The notes beneath the pieces were generated by a model that searched no databases, was not told where the DNA came from, and saw only the letters and a program-made list of their open reading frames with translations. Both the position numbers and the translations under genes were made by a program. Positions 1 to 6,462 of a stretch of 64,000 bases of DNA are shown piece after piece (positions within the stretch are counted from its first letter, which is position 1; each line of letters begins with the position of its first letter). This DNA comes from Neisseria bergeri (GTDB lineage: Bacteria; Pseudomonadota; Gammaproteobacteria; Burkholderiales; Neisseriaceae), in the NCBI GenBank assembly GCA_003044455.1, contig POWY01000001.1, forward strand, positions 434,001-498,000, read 5' to 3'.

Positions 1-291
1 GACCCGTACAAGCATCAGGAAGATACGCTTGCCGCGCGAAATACGCTCTTTATGCCCAAACAGGGACAGCAGATGGCGTACAACCGGATGGAGGTTTCGG
101 AGCAGGTATTGAGCAAGGTCGAAATCGCCAAACGCTTAAAACCCCGCGTCGAGGCAGACGGCGGCGACTGGAAACAGGCAGTGTCGGTCATCCTCAAATA
201 CTACCCGGAAGGTGTGACCGAGGGCAGGCTGGAAGAGGCGTTTGAACGTATCCGGACAAGATGCCGTCTGAAACTTTTGAAAACCGGTTAG
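1..291 (+). CDS. Mu-like transposase A, C-terminal end (partial)
   Basis: The reading frame is open from the first base of the window to a TAG at 289-291, so this is the last 96 residues of a longer protein. It directly precedes the B-type ATPase, the place occupied by the MuA transposase in Mu-like phages. The fragment is basic and helical, as expected for the MuA C-terminal domain that contacts MuB and ClpX, but the catalytic DDE core lies outside the window. A 12-bp DNA uptake sequence (261-272) is read through as coding sequence near the end. The assignment rests mainly on gene order. Confidence 0.75.
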   Translation, partial: DPYKHQEDTLAARNTLFMPKQGQQMAYNRMEVSEQVLSKVEIAKRLKPRVEADGGDWKQAVSVILKYYPEGVTEGRLEEAFERIRTRCRLKLLKTG

Positions 292-315
292 GTTTCAACC
301 GAAAAGGAAAACACG

Positions 316-1461
316 ATGAAACAGAGTTTTCAGAAAATCGGCAAATCCTATGCGGCGGCGGCAGCCGAAATCGGATGCAGCAAACCGATGCTGGTGGCGG
401 TGGTCAATCACGGGCAATGGCCGAAAAAAAACGCAGCCGAGCTGCGAAGGAAATTGAAACAATTTTTTGAAACGAATGGTGCGGAAATCCCGGCGTGCCT
501 GAGAAACGAACCGGAAGCCGCACCTGCCCAAGCAACTTACGAAGACAAGGACAACGAGATGTTACTACGAAAAGCAACTTTAAACCAAGCGGCAAAACAA
601 CATTTTAGCTTATTCCGCGACCCGTTTAACGACGAAATCCAGTCTGCGGATGATGTGTATATGACGCCGGATGTGCGTTATGTGCGTGAGGCAATGTTTC
701 AGACGGCCTGCCACGGCGGTTTTGTGGCGGTGGTCGGCGAAAGCGGTGCGGGTAAATCAACATTGCGAGAAGACCTGCAAGACCGTATCAACCGCGAAGG
801 TCGACAAATCATCCTGATCGAGCCTTATGTCTTGGCGATGGAAGACAACGACCAAAAAGGCAAAACGCTTAAGGCGGTACATATTGCCGAGGCCATTTTG
901 GAGGCAGTGTCGCCCGGGAGCGGCCCGAAACGCAGCCCGGAAGCACGTTTCCGCCAAATCCACCGCGCTTTGTCGGAAAGCGCGAAAGCCGGCAACAAAC
1001 ACCTGCTTCTGATTGAGGAAGCGCACGGCCTGCCGCTGCCGACCCTGAAACACCTGAAACGCTTTTTTGAGCTGAAGAACGGTTTTGAACGACTGCTCGG
1101 CATCGTCTTAATCGGACAGACGGAGTTGGCGCAAAAGCTCAGCGAAAACAATCCTGCGGTGCGCGAGGTGGTGCAACGCTGCGAAGTGGTTACGCTTTTG
1201 CCGCTGACCGACGGCAAGCTCGAAGGCTATCTCAAGCACAAATTTGCCCGCGTCAATGCGGATATGGCGAAGATTTTAGATCAGAGCGCGATTGATGCGG
1301 TTGCCGAGCGTCTGACAGTCAAAAGCCGCACGAGCAAGGGATTGGAAACCAACAGCCTGCTCTATCCACTGGCGGTCAACAACTTGGTGGCGGCAGCGAT
1401 GAATCAAGCGGCGGAGCTTGGTTTTGAGATCGTTGACGGCGATGTGGTACGGGGGGTGTGA
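316..1461 (+). CDS. Mu-like DNA transposition protein B (AAA ATPase)
   Basis: This 381-residue protein has a helical, helix-turn-helix-like N-terminus (about 1-55) followed by an AAA ATPase. Walker A GESGAGKST is at 141-149 and Walker B LLLIEE at 230-235. MuB binds DNA in an ATP-dependent way, delivers target DNA to the MuA transpososome and gives target immunity. The protein is somewhat longer than Mu B (about 312 residues) and resembles the ExeA-like AAA family. ATG 316 follows a purine-rich AAGGAAA site. The position right after the transposase end and before the small early genes supports the call. Confidence 0.9.
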   Translation: MKQSFQKIGKSYAAAAAEIGCSKPMLVAVVNHGQWPKKNAAELRRKLKQFFETNGAEIPACLRNEPEAAPAQATYEDKDNEMLLRKATLNQAAKQHFSLFRDPFNDEIQSADDVYMTPDVRYVREAMFQTACHGGFVAVVGESGAGKSTLREDLQDRINREGRQIILIEPYVLAMEDNDQKGKTLKAVHIAEAILEAVSPGSGPKRSPEARFRQIHRALSESAKAGNKHLLLIEEAHGLPLPTLKHLKRFFELKNGFERLLGIVLIGQTELAQKLSENNPAVREVVQRCEVVTLLPLTDGKLEGYLKHKFARVNADMAKILDQSAIDAVAERLTVKSRTSKGLETNSLLYPLAVNNLVAAAMNQAAELGFEIVDGDVVRGV

Positions 1462-1462
1462 G

Positions 1463-1603
1463 ATGCAAAGAAACAAAATCGGACCGGCTGTCGTCATCGT
1501 ATTGCTCTCCATCGTCATTACGGTACAGGCGGTGATGGCGGAACCCTGCCGACAGCATCCGCCCGTGCAGATAAACGAATACGACAAGGGACAGTACCGA
1601 TGA
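1463..1603 (+). CDS. Small prophage membrane or exported protein
   Basis: A 46-residue product starts at ATG 1463, one base after the B-gene stop, so the two are probably translationally coupled. Residues about 6-24 are strongly hydrophobic and end in VMAEP, which fits a membrane anchor or a Sec signal peptide. I recognise no family. Its stop overlaps a nine-codon reading frame beginning ATGAAAACC at 1601 that looks like a truncated gene start. Early genes of Mu-like phages include many such small accessory proteins. Confidence 0.5.
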   Translation: MQRNKIGPAVVIVLLSIVITVQAVMAEPCRQHPPVQINEYDKGQYR

Positions 1604-1708
1604 AAACCGTTTGTCCGATTTGGGTTTGAAAAATACAAGTCCTTGATACGGCTATATATTTTTTACCCTTTGATTTTAATAATTGTTTGATTTATAAGGA
1701 AATGCGAA

Positions 1709-1978
1709 ATGCAAGTTTTAAAAAGGCACGCGCTGCCGGACTGGTGCGGTGCGGCGTTTTGGCGGTGGGTTCCGGTGGGGCTGCTGACAGGCATCTGGTG
1801 GGTAGTCGCGGTGTTGGCACTGCATACCTGCGCGCCCGAGCCTGCGCTCAAAGCGGCGGAGCCGTCCAAGATGGAGGCAATGCGGCGCGCGGCGGACGAG
1901 GAGTCGGCACGGCTTGAAGGCATATATGAACGCATGAGTGACGAGGAGCAGATGCGGGGGGTGGTGTATGAACCGTAA
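1709..1978 (+). CDS. Small single-span membrane protein of the prophage early region
   Basis: This 89-residue protein has one hydrophobic stretch (about 20-40, WRWVPVGLLTGIWWVVAVLA) followed by a charged, probably helical C-terminal half. It is preceded by about 100 bp of AT-rich DNA with a TAAGGA ribosome binding site at 1697-1702. Its 3' end overlaps the start of a 37-codon gene in another frame. No family is recognised. A membrane-anchored coiled protein is all that the sequence shows. Confidence 0.55.
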   Translation: MQVLKRHALPDWCGAAFWRWVPVGLLTGIWWVVAVLALHTCAPEPALKAAEPSKMEAMRRAADEESARLEGIYERMSDEEQMRGVVYEP

Positions 1979-2081
1979 ACGACCCCCGAAACGGATACGC
2001 AAACTGGCGTTAAAACGCGCTATTGCCGAAATCCGCGCCAAATACGGCGCAAAAGCCATCACGAAAGGAGACGGAAAGTGA
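1968..2081 (+). CDS. 37-residue basic peptide, overlapping both neighbours
   Basis: ATG 1968 lies inside the end of the preceding gene, and the TGA at 2079-2081 overlaps the GTG start of the next gene. The product is about one third Lys and Arg (MNRKRPPKRIRKLALKR at the N-terminus), so it could bind nucleic acid. Four-base-type overlaps on both sides are typical of compact phage operons and argue that it is translated. No family can be named. Confidence 0.5.
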   Translation: MNRKRPPKRIRKLALKRAIAEIRAKYGAKAITKGDGK

Positions 2082-2413
2082 ACCAAAAAACTCTCACCAA
2101 GCTGAAAAAATGCAGAGTCTGCGGACAGAGCAAATCAGAAATGGCGTTTGCCTGGCGTTTTGATGCGACAAAATGTGTACGCGTGCGTTCTGAGGTGTGC
2201 GCCAAATGTTGGCAAAGTCAGGGCGGCAGGCACACCCCGCCCAAATCCAAAAAACCGGACGAACCGTTTGCCGGATACGAATCACAAACCAAACGCCGCA
2301 GCGAGTATCCCAAAGCACCTGAAATTTTAGATAACAAATACTGGACGGCGACGGATACGCGTCAAAAAGATGCGGCACGGGCGCAACAGTTTTGGACGGA
2401 GCGAAGTCAATGA
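2078..2413 (+). CDS. Prophage protein with paired CxxC zinc-binding motifs
   Basis: The 111-residue product starts at GTG 2078, eight bases after an AAAGGAG site. Cysteines at 12/15 (CRVC) and 41/44 (CAKC), with another at 33, suggest a small treble-clef or zinc-ribbon fold. The C-terminal half is polar and charged. It overlaps the genes on both sides in an early operon. DNA or RNA binding is plausible, but no named family is recognised. Confidence 0.6.
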   Translation: MNQKTLTKLKKCRVCGQSKSEMAFAWRFDATKCVRVRSEVCAKCWQSQGGRHTPPKSKKPDEPFAGYESQTKRRSEYPKAPEILDNKYWTATDTRQKDAARAQQFWTERSQ

Positions 2414-2910
2414 AAGTACGCTGCCCCACCTGCGGCGCGGTGATGAGCTTGGATGTATTAATCGCCCATGACGATGCCCGCGAAGCACTGATTGCCCTGA
2501 CCGGCATTTCAGACGACCTTTTTAAGGCGGTATTGCGGTATCTGACGCTGTTTCGCCCCGCTGAAAAGGATTTAAGTTTTAACCGAGTTTCAAAGCTTGT
2601 CGGCGAGATTGCGCCGATGATACGGGAGGGCGAAATCGTGCGTAACCGAAAAACGTACCCGGCCCCGCGCGAGGCTTGGATTTGGGCGGCAACGCGATGC
2701 CTTGAGGCACGGGACGCGGGAAAACTGACACCGCCACTGACCAGCCACGGTTATTTGTTGGAAAACATTACGTTTTGGTCGCCTGAAAAGACGGCGGGAA
2801 CGGCGGTTTTGCCCTCTCCCCAACCATCTCACACGAGAGAGGTGGCAAGCACCAAATTGAGGAGCGGGTTGGGCGACTTGATGGAGTGGTCAAATGGAGG
2901 AAAACAATAG
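2410..2910 (+). CDS. Prophage hypothetical protein with N-terminal zinc ribbon
   Basis: I chose ATG 2410, which overlaps the stop of the previous gene (ATGA), giving 166 residues beginning MKVRCPTCG. Only one CxxC pair (5/8) is present, so metal binding would need a partner or a dimer. Residues 20-110 are helical with WIWAATRCLEARDAG near 97-111. The product of the next gene overlaps it by 17 bp. The function is unknown; it sits among replication and transposition accessory genes. Confidence 0.6.
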   Translation: MKVRCPTCGAVMSLDVLIAHDDAREALIALTGISDDLFKAVLRYLTLFRPAEKDLSFNRVSKLVGEIAPMIREGEIVRNRKTYPAPREAWIWAATRCLEARDAGKLTPPLTSHGYLLENITFWSPEKTAGTAVLPSPQPSHTREVASTKLRSGLGDLMEWSNGGKQ

Positions 2911-3352
2911 CTGGCTGAAAAAAGCAATCGCGCAGGGTTTCATGATGCTCGCCGCCCTAAATCTCAAAGGTCGCCCCGCTTCGGCGGATTTGACGGCAGT
3001 CGCCGAACTTTGGTTGGGCATACTAAGCAGCCGGTCGTGGCAGCCGGAGCATGACGGGATCAGGATACAGGCAGCCTTTAGGGATATCGCGGCATCCTCG
3101 TCAGAGTGGCCAAATCCTGCCGACCTTATCAAACACCTGCCTCCGCCCGAAATCAGGATGGTGCCGAGGCTGGAAAAGAAGCATCGTCCGACCGAATACG
3201 GCAAGGCGCAGGCCGCCGAACTGAAAAAGATTGTCAGCAGATTGGAAAACGCGCCCTGTATGGACAGGGACTGGATACACGGGCCACGCTATCGGTCAGT
3301 GGATGAGTGTAAAAGGATTAATGCCGAAAGGCAGAAAGGCAAAACAAAATGA
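2894..3352 (+). CDS. Prophage hypothetical protein (152 aa)
   Basis: ATG 2894 overlaps the preceding gene and gives a 152-residue soluble protein. The motif AAFRDIAASSSEWPNPADLI (about 58-77) resembles a segment often seen in phage proteins annotated as replication or helicase-loading accessories, but the similarity is too weak to name a function. The C-terminus is rich in Arg and Lys. The stop overlaps the ATG of the next gene by four bases. Confidence 0.6.
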   Translation: MEENNSWLKKAIAQGFMMLAALNLKGRPASADLTAVAELWLGILSSRSWQPEHDGIRIQAAFRDIAASSSEWPNPADLIKHLPPPEIRMVPRLEKKHRPTEYGKAQAAELKKIVSRLENAPCMDRDWIHGPRYRSVDECKRINAERQKGKTK

Positions 3353-3960
3353 GTAAGTTAGATGTAAGCCAATACAAAAAGGATGCCAAAGGCAATCTCG
3401 TGCCGCTGGCCAATATTAAAGAAATCGACCTACTGCGTGACGAGCTGGTGCTGGAAATTGCTACCAAAGCGCGCGAGGTGCAGGATGACTTAATCACTTT
3501 CAAACGCGAGGCGATGGACGATATTGCCGCGTTTGTGCAGTTGAGTGCCGACCGCTACGACGTGAATGTCGGCGGTAAGAAAGGCAATATCAGCCTGCAC
3601 AGCTTCGACGGCGCGTACCGCGTCAACCTTGCCATGCAGGATACGTTGGTATTTGACGAAGGTTTGATTGCCGCCAAAGCCTTGATTGATGAATGTATCA
3701 ACGAATGGACGGAAGGCAGCCGCACGGAATTGAAAACACTGATTAACGCGGCCTTCCAGGTGGACAAAGAAGGCAACATCAGCACCGCCCGCGTACTCGG
3801 CCTGCGCCGCCTGCAAATCACCGACGAAAAATGGCAACGGGCGATGGATGCGCTCTCCGACAGTTTGCAAGTGCATATCAGCAAGCCGTTTGTGCGGGTG
3901 TATCAGCGCGGCGAGGATGGGGAGTATCAGTTGATGAATTTGGATGTGGCGAAGGTGTGA
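3349..3960 (+). CDS. DUF3164 family phage protein
   Basis: The 203-residue protein has the conserved layout of DUF3164 from Mu-like phages: an N-terminal KDAKGNLVPLANIKEID segment, a central helical region with DDIAAFVQLSADRY, and a C-terminal DKEGNISTARVLGLRRL block near 145-161. Relatives are sometimes mislabelled as sulfate transporters although they are clearly soluble. The molecular role is unknown. It occupies a position near where Mu carries gam, but I see no Gam signature. Confidence 0.85.
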   Translation: MSKLDVSQYKKDAKGNLVPLANIKEIDLLRDELVLEIATKAREVQDDLITFKREAMDDIAAFVQLSADRYDVNVGGKKGNISLHSFDGAYRVNLAMQDTLVFDEGLIAAKALIDECINEWTEGSRTELKTLINAAFQVDKEGNISTARVLGLRRLQITDEKWQRAMDALSDSLQVHISKPFVRVYQRGEDGEYQLMNLDVAKV

Positions 3961-3962
3961 AC

Positions 3963-4139
3963 ATGGCAAAAATCATTATTGAAATCGAAGATATGCCTGA
4001 AGGTACCTACATTAAGTTTAAAGGTGACCTCCCGGCGGCGGATGCAAAGGATAAAACAGGCGCGCAGCAAACGGCTGTGTTAATCAGCAAAACGATACAG
4101 GCGGCGCAGATGATGACGCCGCCCATCCGTAGACATTAG
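3963..4139 (+). CDS. Small conserved-type phage protein (58 aa)
   Basis: ATG 3963 begins two bases after the DUF3164 stop. The product starts MAKIIIEIEDMPEGTYIKFK, which looks like a short beta hairpin, and ends in a basic PPIRRH tail. It is probably co-expressed with its neighbour. No function is assigned. A DNA uptake sequence (4140-4149) begins directly after the stop codon. Confidence 0.6.
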   Translation: MAKIIIEIEDMPEGTYIKFKGDLPAADAKDKTGAQQTAVLISKTIQAAQMMTPPIRRH

Positions 4140-4212
4140 GCCGTCTGAAACTATAAATTCATAAACCGCGCGGCACGGTCTGCCGCATTTAAACCTAAAT
4201 AGGAGCCAAAAA

Positions 4213-4488
4213 GTGAATAAATCCGAATTAATCCAAGCCATCGCCGATGAGGCGGAATTGAGCAAACGCGATGCGGCGGAATTTGTCGATGCGTTTGTCA
4301 GCGTAGTAACGCAGACGCTGAAGGACGGCAAAGACGTTACCTTGGTCGGCTTTGGTTCGTTCCACACCGCCCAATCTGCCGAGCGCAAAGGCCGCAATCC
4401 GAAAACGGGCGAACCGCTGATCATCGCAGCACGAAAAACGCCTAAATTCCGTGCAGGTAAGGCTTTGAAAGACGCGGTGAACCGTTAA
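4213..4488 (+). CDS. HU-family DNA-binding protein (prophage copy)
   Basis: The 91-residue protein has the full HU/IHF fold: helical N-terminus, VGFGSF at about 45-50 and the beta-arm signature RKGRNPKTGEP at about 58-68. Translation starts at GTG 4213 after TAGGAGCC. HU bends DNA; in Mu, host HU and IHF help assemble the transpososome, so a phage-borne HU in the early region may serve transposition or early transcription. It is a separate transcription unit or operon end, because a strong terminator follows. Confidence 0.92.
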   Translation: MNKSELIQAIADEAELSKRDAAEFVDAFVSVVTQTLKDGKDVTLVGFGSFHTAQSAERKGRNPKTGEPLIIAARKTPKFRAGKALKDAVNR

Positions 4489-4502
4489 AGCCGCTGATGT
4501 TT

Positions 4503-4538
4503 AAAAGGTCGTCTGAAGAGATTCAGGCGACCTTTTTT
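4503..4538 (+). terminator. Terminator after the prophage HU gene
   Basis: A 14-bp stem (AAAGGTCGTCTGAA against TTCAGGCGACCTTT, one wobble pair) with a four-base loop is followed by a T-run. The arm contains a one-base variant of the DNA uptake sequence (GTCGTCTGAA). Confidence 0.8.
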
Positions 4539-4607
4539 GCGTCCTTCCGTTTTAGTTGCACTGCGCAAAAATCCCGAATAGAATATCATTATTTATTGAT
4601 TTTTTTG

Positions 4608-4636
4608 AAAAAAGTGAAACGATGTTTCACTTTTTT
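4608..4636. promoter_or_regulatory. Perfect 13-bp inverted repeat upstream of gemA
   Basis: AAAAAAGTGAAAC and its exact complement GTTTCACTTTTTT flank a GAT spacer. The dyad lies 22 bp before the gemA start codon, after the HU terminator. The symmetrical GTGAAAC core could be an operator for a repressor or Ner-like protein. It could also form an RNA hairpin with a T-run and act as an attenuator. The sequence does not distinguish the two. Confidence 0.5.
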
Positions 4637-4657
4637 GAGGTTCTTAGGAGGCTGGAA

Positions 4658-5134
4658 ATGGAAACCCGTGCTCAGAAAAAACAGCGGTTGATACGGCTCA
4701 TCCATGTGGCTAAAACCCAGTTGATGATGGACGACGGCGAATACCGCGCGCTGCTCGCCAATCTGTCATGCGGCAAGACGAGCAGTACCAAGTTATCGGT
4801 CGAGGAGCTGGAGCTTGCCGTGCGGGCTATGAAGATGCGGGGCTTTGTGGTTGCCACTAAGGCGCAGGCGGCATCAGGCAAACCTGATTTGCCGGTGCAT
4901 ATGCCCAACCGCATGATAGAGGCGCAGGTCAAAAAGATACGCGCGCTTTGGTTGGAGCTGCACCGTTTGGGCGCGGTGCGAAGCCCGTCTGAATTGAGCC
5001 TGGCTCGATTTGTCAAACGCATGACGGGCATAGATTATCATGGATGGTTGGGGACTGATGACGCAATACGGGTCATCGAACATCTGAAGAAGTGGAAAGT
5101 GAGGGTGGAAAATGGCGGACAACAGAGTACCTGA
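4658..5134 (+). CDS. GemA/gp16-like regulatory protein (DUF1018)
   Basis: I chose ATG 4658 because TAGGAG lies eight bases upstream, giving 158 residues. The protein matches the DUF1018 family of Mu gp16/GemA: a basic helical start (QKKQRLIRLIHVAKTQL), a central linker and a C-terminal block with MIEAQVKKIRALWLEL and YHGWL. Mu GemA influences host gene expression and DNA topology in the early phase; the mechanism is not established. It overlaps the downstream mor gene by 23 bp. Confidence 0.82.
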   Translation: METRAQKKQRLIRLIHVAKTQLMMDDGEYRALLANLSCGKTSSTKLSVEELELAVRAMKMRGFVVATKAQAASGKPDLPVHMPNRMIEAQVKKIRALWLELHRLGAVRSPSELSLARFVKRMTGIDYHGWLGTDDAIRVIEHLKKWKVRVENGGQQST

Positions 5135-5453
5135 GCTGGTGGCGGACTTGGAAGACCAGACGGCCGCCTGCTTGATGTCGGTATTGCCGATGGAGCGGCA
5201 GCAGGCGGTCGAAGTATCTAAAAAGCTGTCCCATCATCTGACCAGCAACTGGGGCGGGCAGTTGATTTATTTCCCGAAAAACCTTTTGGGCAGGGTATCG
5301 GAGCGGGATATGCAAATTTACAAGGAGTTTGACGGTAAGAATCATGCAGGCCTCGCCCGAAAATACGGTCTGACCGTACAGCACATTTACCGCATCGTCA
5401 AGGAGGTTGGAATGGCAGAGCGGGCGAAAAAACAGGCAGATTTGTTTTCGTAA
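5112..5453 (+). CDS. Mor-family middle transcription activator
   Basis: The 113-residue product has the Mor/C family arrangement: an N-terminal dimerisation segment, a GGQLIYFPK strand-turn motif near 48-56, and a C-terminal helix-turn-helix (ARKYGLTVQHIYRIVKEVG, about 82-100). In Mu, Mor binds the middle promoter and activates transcription of C, the late activator. Here no separate C gene is found downstream, so this protein may be the only activator left for the late genes. A terminator follows directly. Confidence 0.88.
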   Translation: MADNRVPELVADLEDQTAACLMSVLPMERQQAVEVSKKLSHHLTSNWGGQLIYFPKNLLGRVSERDMQIYKEFDGKNHAGLARKYGLTVQHIYRIVKEVGMAERAKKQADLFS

Positions 5454-5473
5454 GTACACCGCATAATTAAAAC

Positions 5474-5503
5474 ATCGGTCAGGTTTAGCCCTGACCGATT
5501 TTA
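5474..5503 (+). terminator. Terminator after mor
   Basis: ATCGGTCAGG pairs perfectly with CCTGACCGAT around a six-base loop, followed by TTTAT. It closes the early and middle gene block. Confidence 0.85.
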
Positions 5504-5675
5504 TATTGCGTTTCTCTTTGCGGTCGGGGGTTTGCCCACCCTGAAACCGAAACGCGCTAAAAACGCAAATTTGGCGCATTTGTTTTTATTAGCCCCGATT
5601 AAAAGATTGTGGATGGATAAAGATTCATGATGATCCTGCTGCCGATATGGCAGTATGACCTCGAAAGGAATTTAT

Positions 5676-6038
5676 ATGTCTTTATCAACAGAAGAAAAAC
5701 AACTGTATGCTGTTTTTATCCATAATGTGTACAATGGTGCCGTCCGTGCCGATGCGGACGATATTACGCCTGAAGTTGCCGGTATTTGTGATGAGATGCT
5801 GGCGGCGATTACACGCTGTTCGATCGGTATGACCGTACCCGATGCAATATTCCAAACTTTTTACGCCAAGAGACCCGAATCGTTGGGTAACGTATTGGAA
5901 CGGATTGGGGAGGCTGCCCACGCCGCCGTTACGCAATTGGTGGAAGTTGTACTGGCTAATCAACGTTACCGCAGTTGCATCGTTACAACGGCTTTGAACT
6001 GGAGAAGCCGCCTCGAAATGGCTTTGATGGGCATTTAA
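5676..6038 (+). CDS. Prophage hypothetical protein (120 aa)
   Basis: ATG 5676 follows an AAAGGA site at 5663-5668; an in-frame ATG at 5655 is less well placed. The protein is soluble, helical and mildly acidic at the start (MSLSTEEKQLYAVFIHNVYN). I recognise no family. It stands alone between the mor terminator and a small membrane gene, in the interval where lysis and packaging genes would be expected. Confidence 0.6.
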   Translation: MSLSTEEKQLYAVFIHNVYNGAVRADADDITPEVAGICDEMLAAITRCSIGMTVPDAIFQTFYAKRPESLGNVLERIGEAAHAAVTQLVEVVLANQRYRSCIVTTALNWRSRLEMALMGI

Positions 6039-6060
6039 ACTCAATATGCCGGAGAGAATC

Positions 6061-6327
6061 ATGGAATTTATCCAACTGATCCAACTGCTTGCGAACAGAT
6101 TGTCAGTGAACGGCAAATGGTATGCCTACCTGTCCTGCCTGCCGTTTACCGCCTATTGGGTATCGGTGGACAAAGAGATTGTCCGGACGCTCATTATGGG
6201 AGACAGGTTTTTTGTTTGGATATTTTGTACGGCATTATTCGTTATGTGGTTCTTCTGCCGTCGGCGGCGGTGGTTGTGGGTTCTCCCCTATCTCTGCATA
6301 TTCAAGATTTTATTTTCCCTTATCTAG
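6061..6327 (+). CDS. Small multi-span membrane protein, possibly lysis related
   Basis: The product has three hydrophobic segments: YAYLSCLPFTAYWVS, FFVWIFCTALFVMWFFC and RWLWVLPYLCIFKILFSLI. ATG 6061 lies after GGAGAGAATC; an in-frame ATG at 6046 would add five residues. Size and topology resemble a holin, and it is the only candidate in the late region upstream of the capsid genes, but no endolysin is next to it. The holin suggestion is inference from topology only. Confidence 0.5.
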   Translation: MEFIQLIQLLANRLSVNGKWYAYLSCLPFTAYWVSVDKEIVRTLIMGDRFFVWIFCTALFVMWFFCRRRRWLWVLPYLCIFKILFSLI

Positions 6328-6333
6328 CCTGTA

Positions 6334-6358
6334 CCGCCCCGCCTCGGGGCGGTTTTTT
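6334..6358 (+). terminator. Strong terminator upstream of the protease block
   Basis: CCGCCCCG and CGGGGCGG form a GC-rich 8-bp stem with a CCT loop, followed by six T. It ends transcription from the two small genes at 5676-6327. Confidence 0.92.
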
Positions 6359-6400
6359 ACTGCCTCCGACAAACATCTGCCGAAATAAGTTTTAAACCCG

Positions 6401-6462
6401 ATTAAAAGCCGTTTCAGACGGCATTTGCCACAATAACCTCATCCATCTGATGAGGCTTTTTT
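6401..6462 (+). promoter_or_regulatory. Late-gene leader element 1 (ATTAAAA, uptake-like motif, hairpin)
   Basis: ATTAAAAGCCGTTTCAGACG is followed by a 7-bp hairpin (CCTCATC/GATGAGG, 6437-6455) and a T-run that ends exactly at the protease ATG. The same layout recurs at 12414 and 18642. A terminator with its T-run touching a start codon suggests a boundary between late transcripts or a translational control element. Confidence 0.65.

Noticed and set aside
3349-3960. Identification as Mu Gam nuclease inhibitor
   Set aside because: Its motifs fit DUF3164 and not Gam, although the position is similar.
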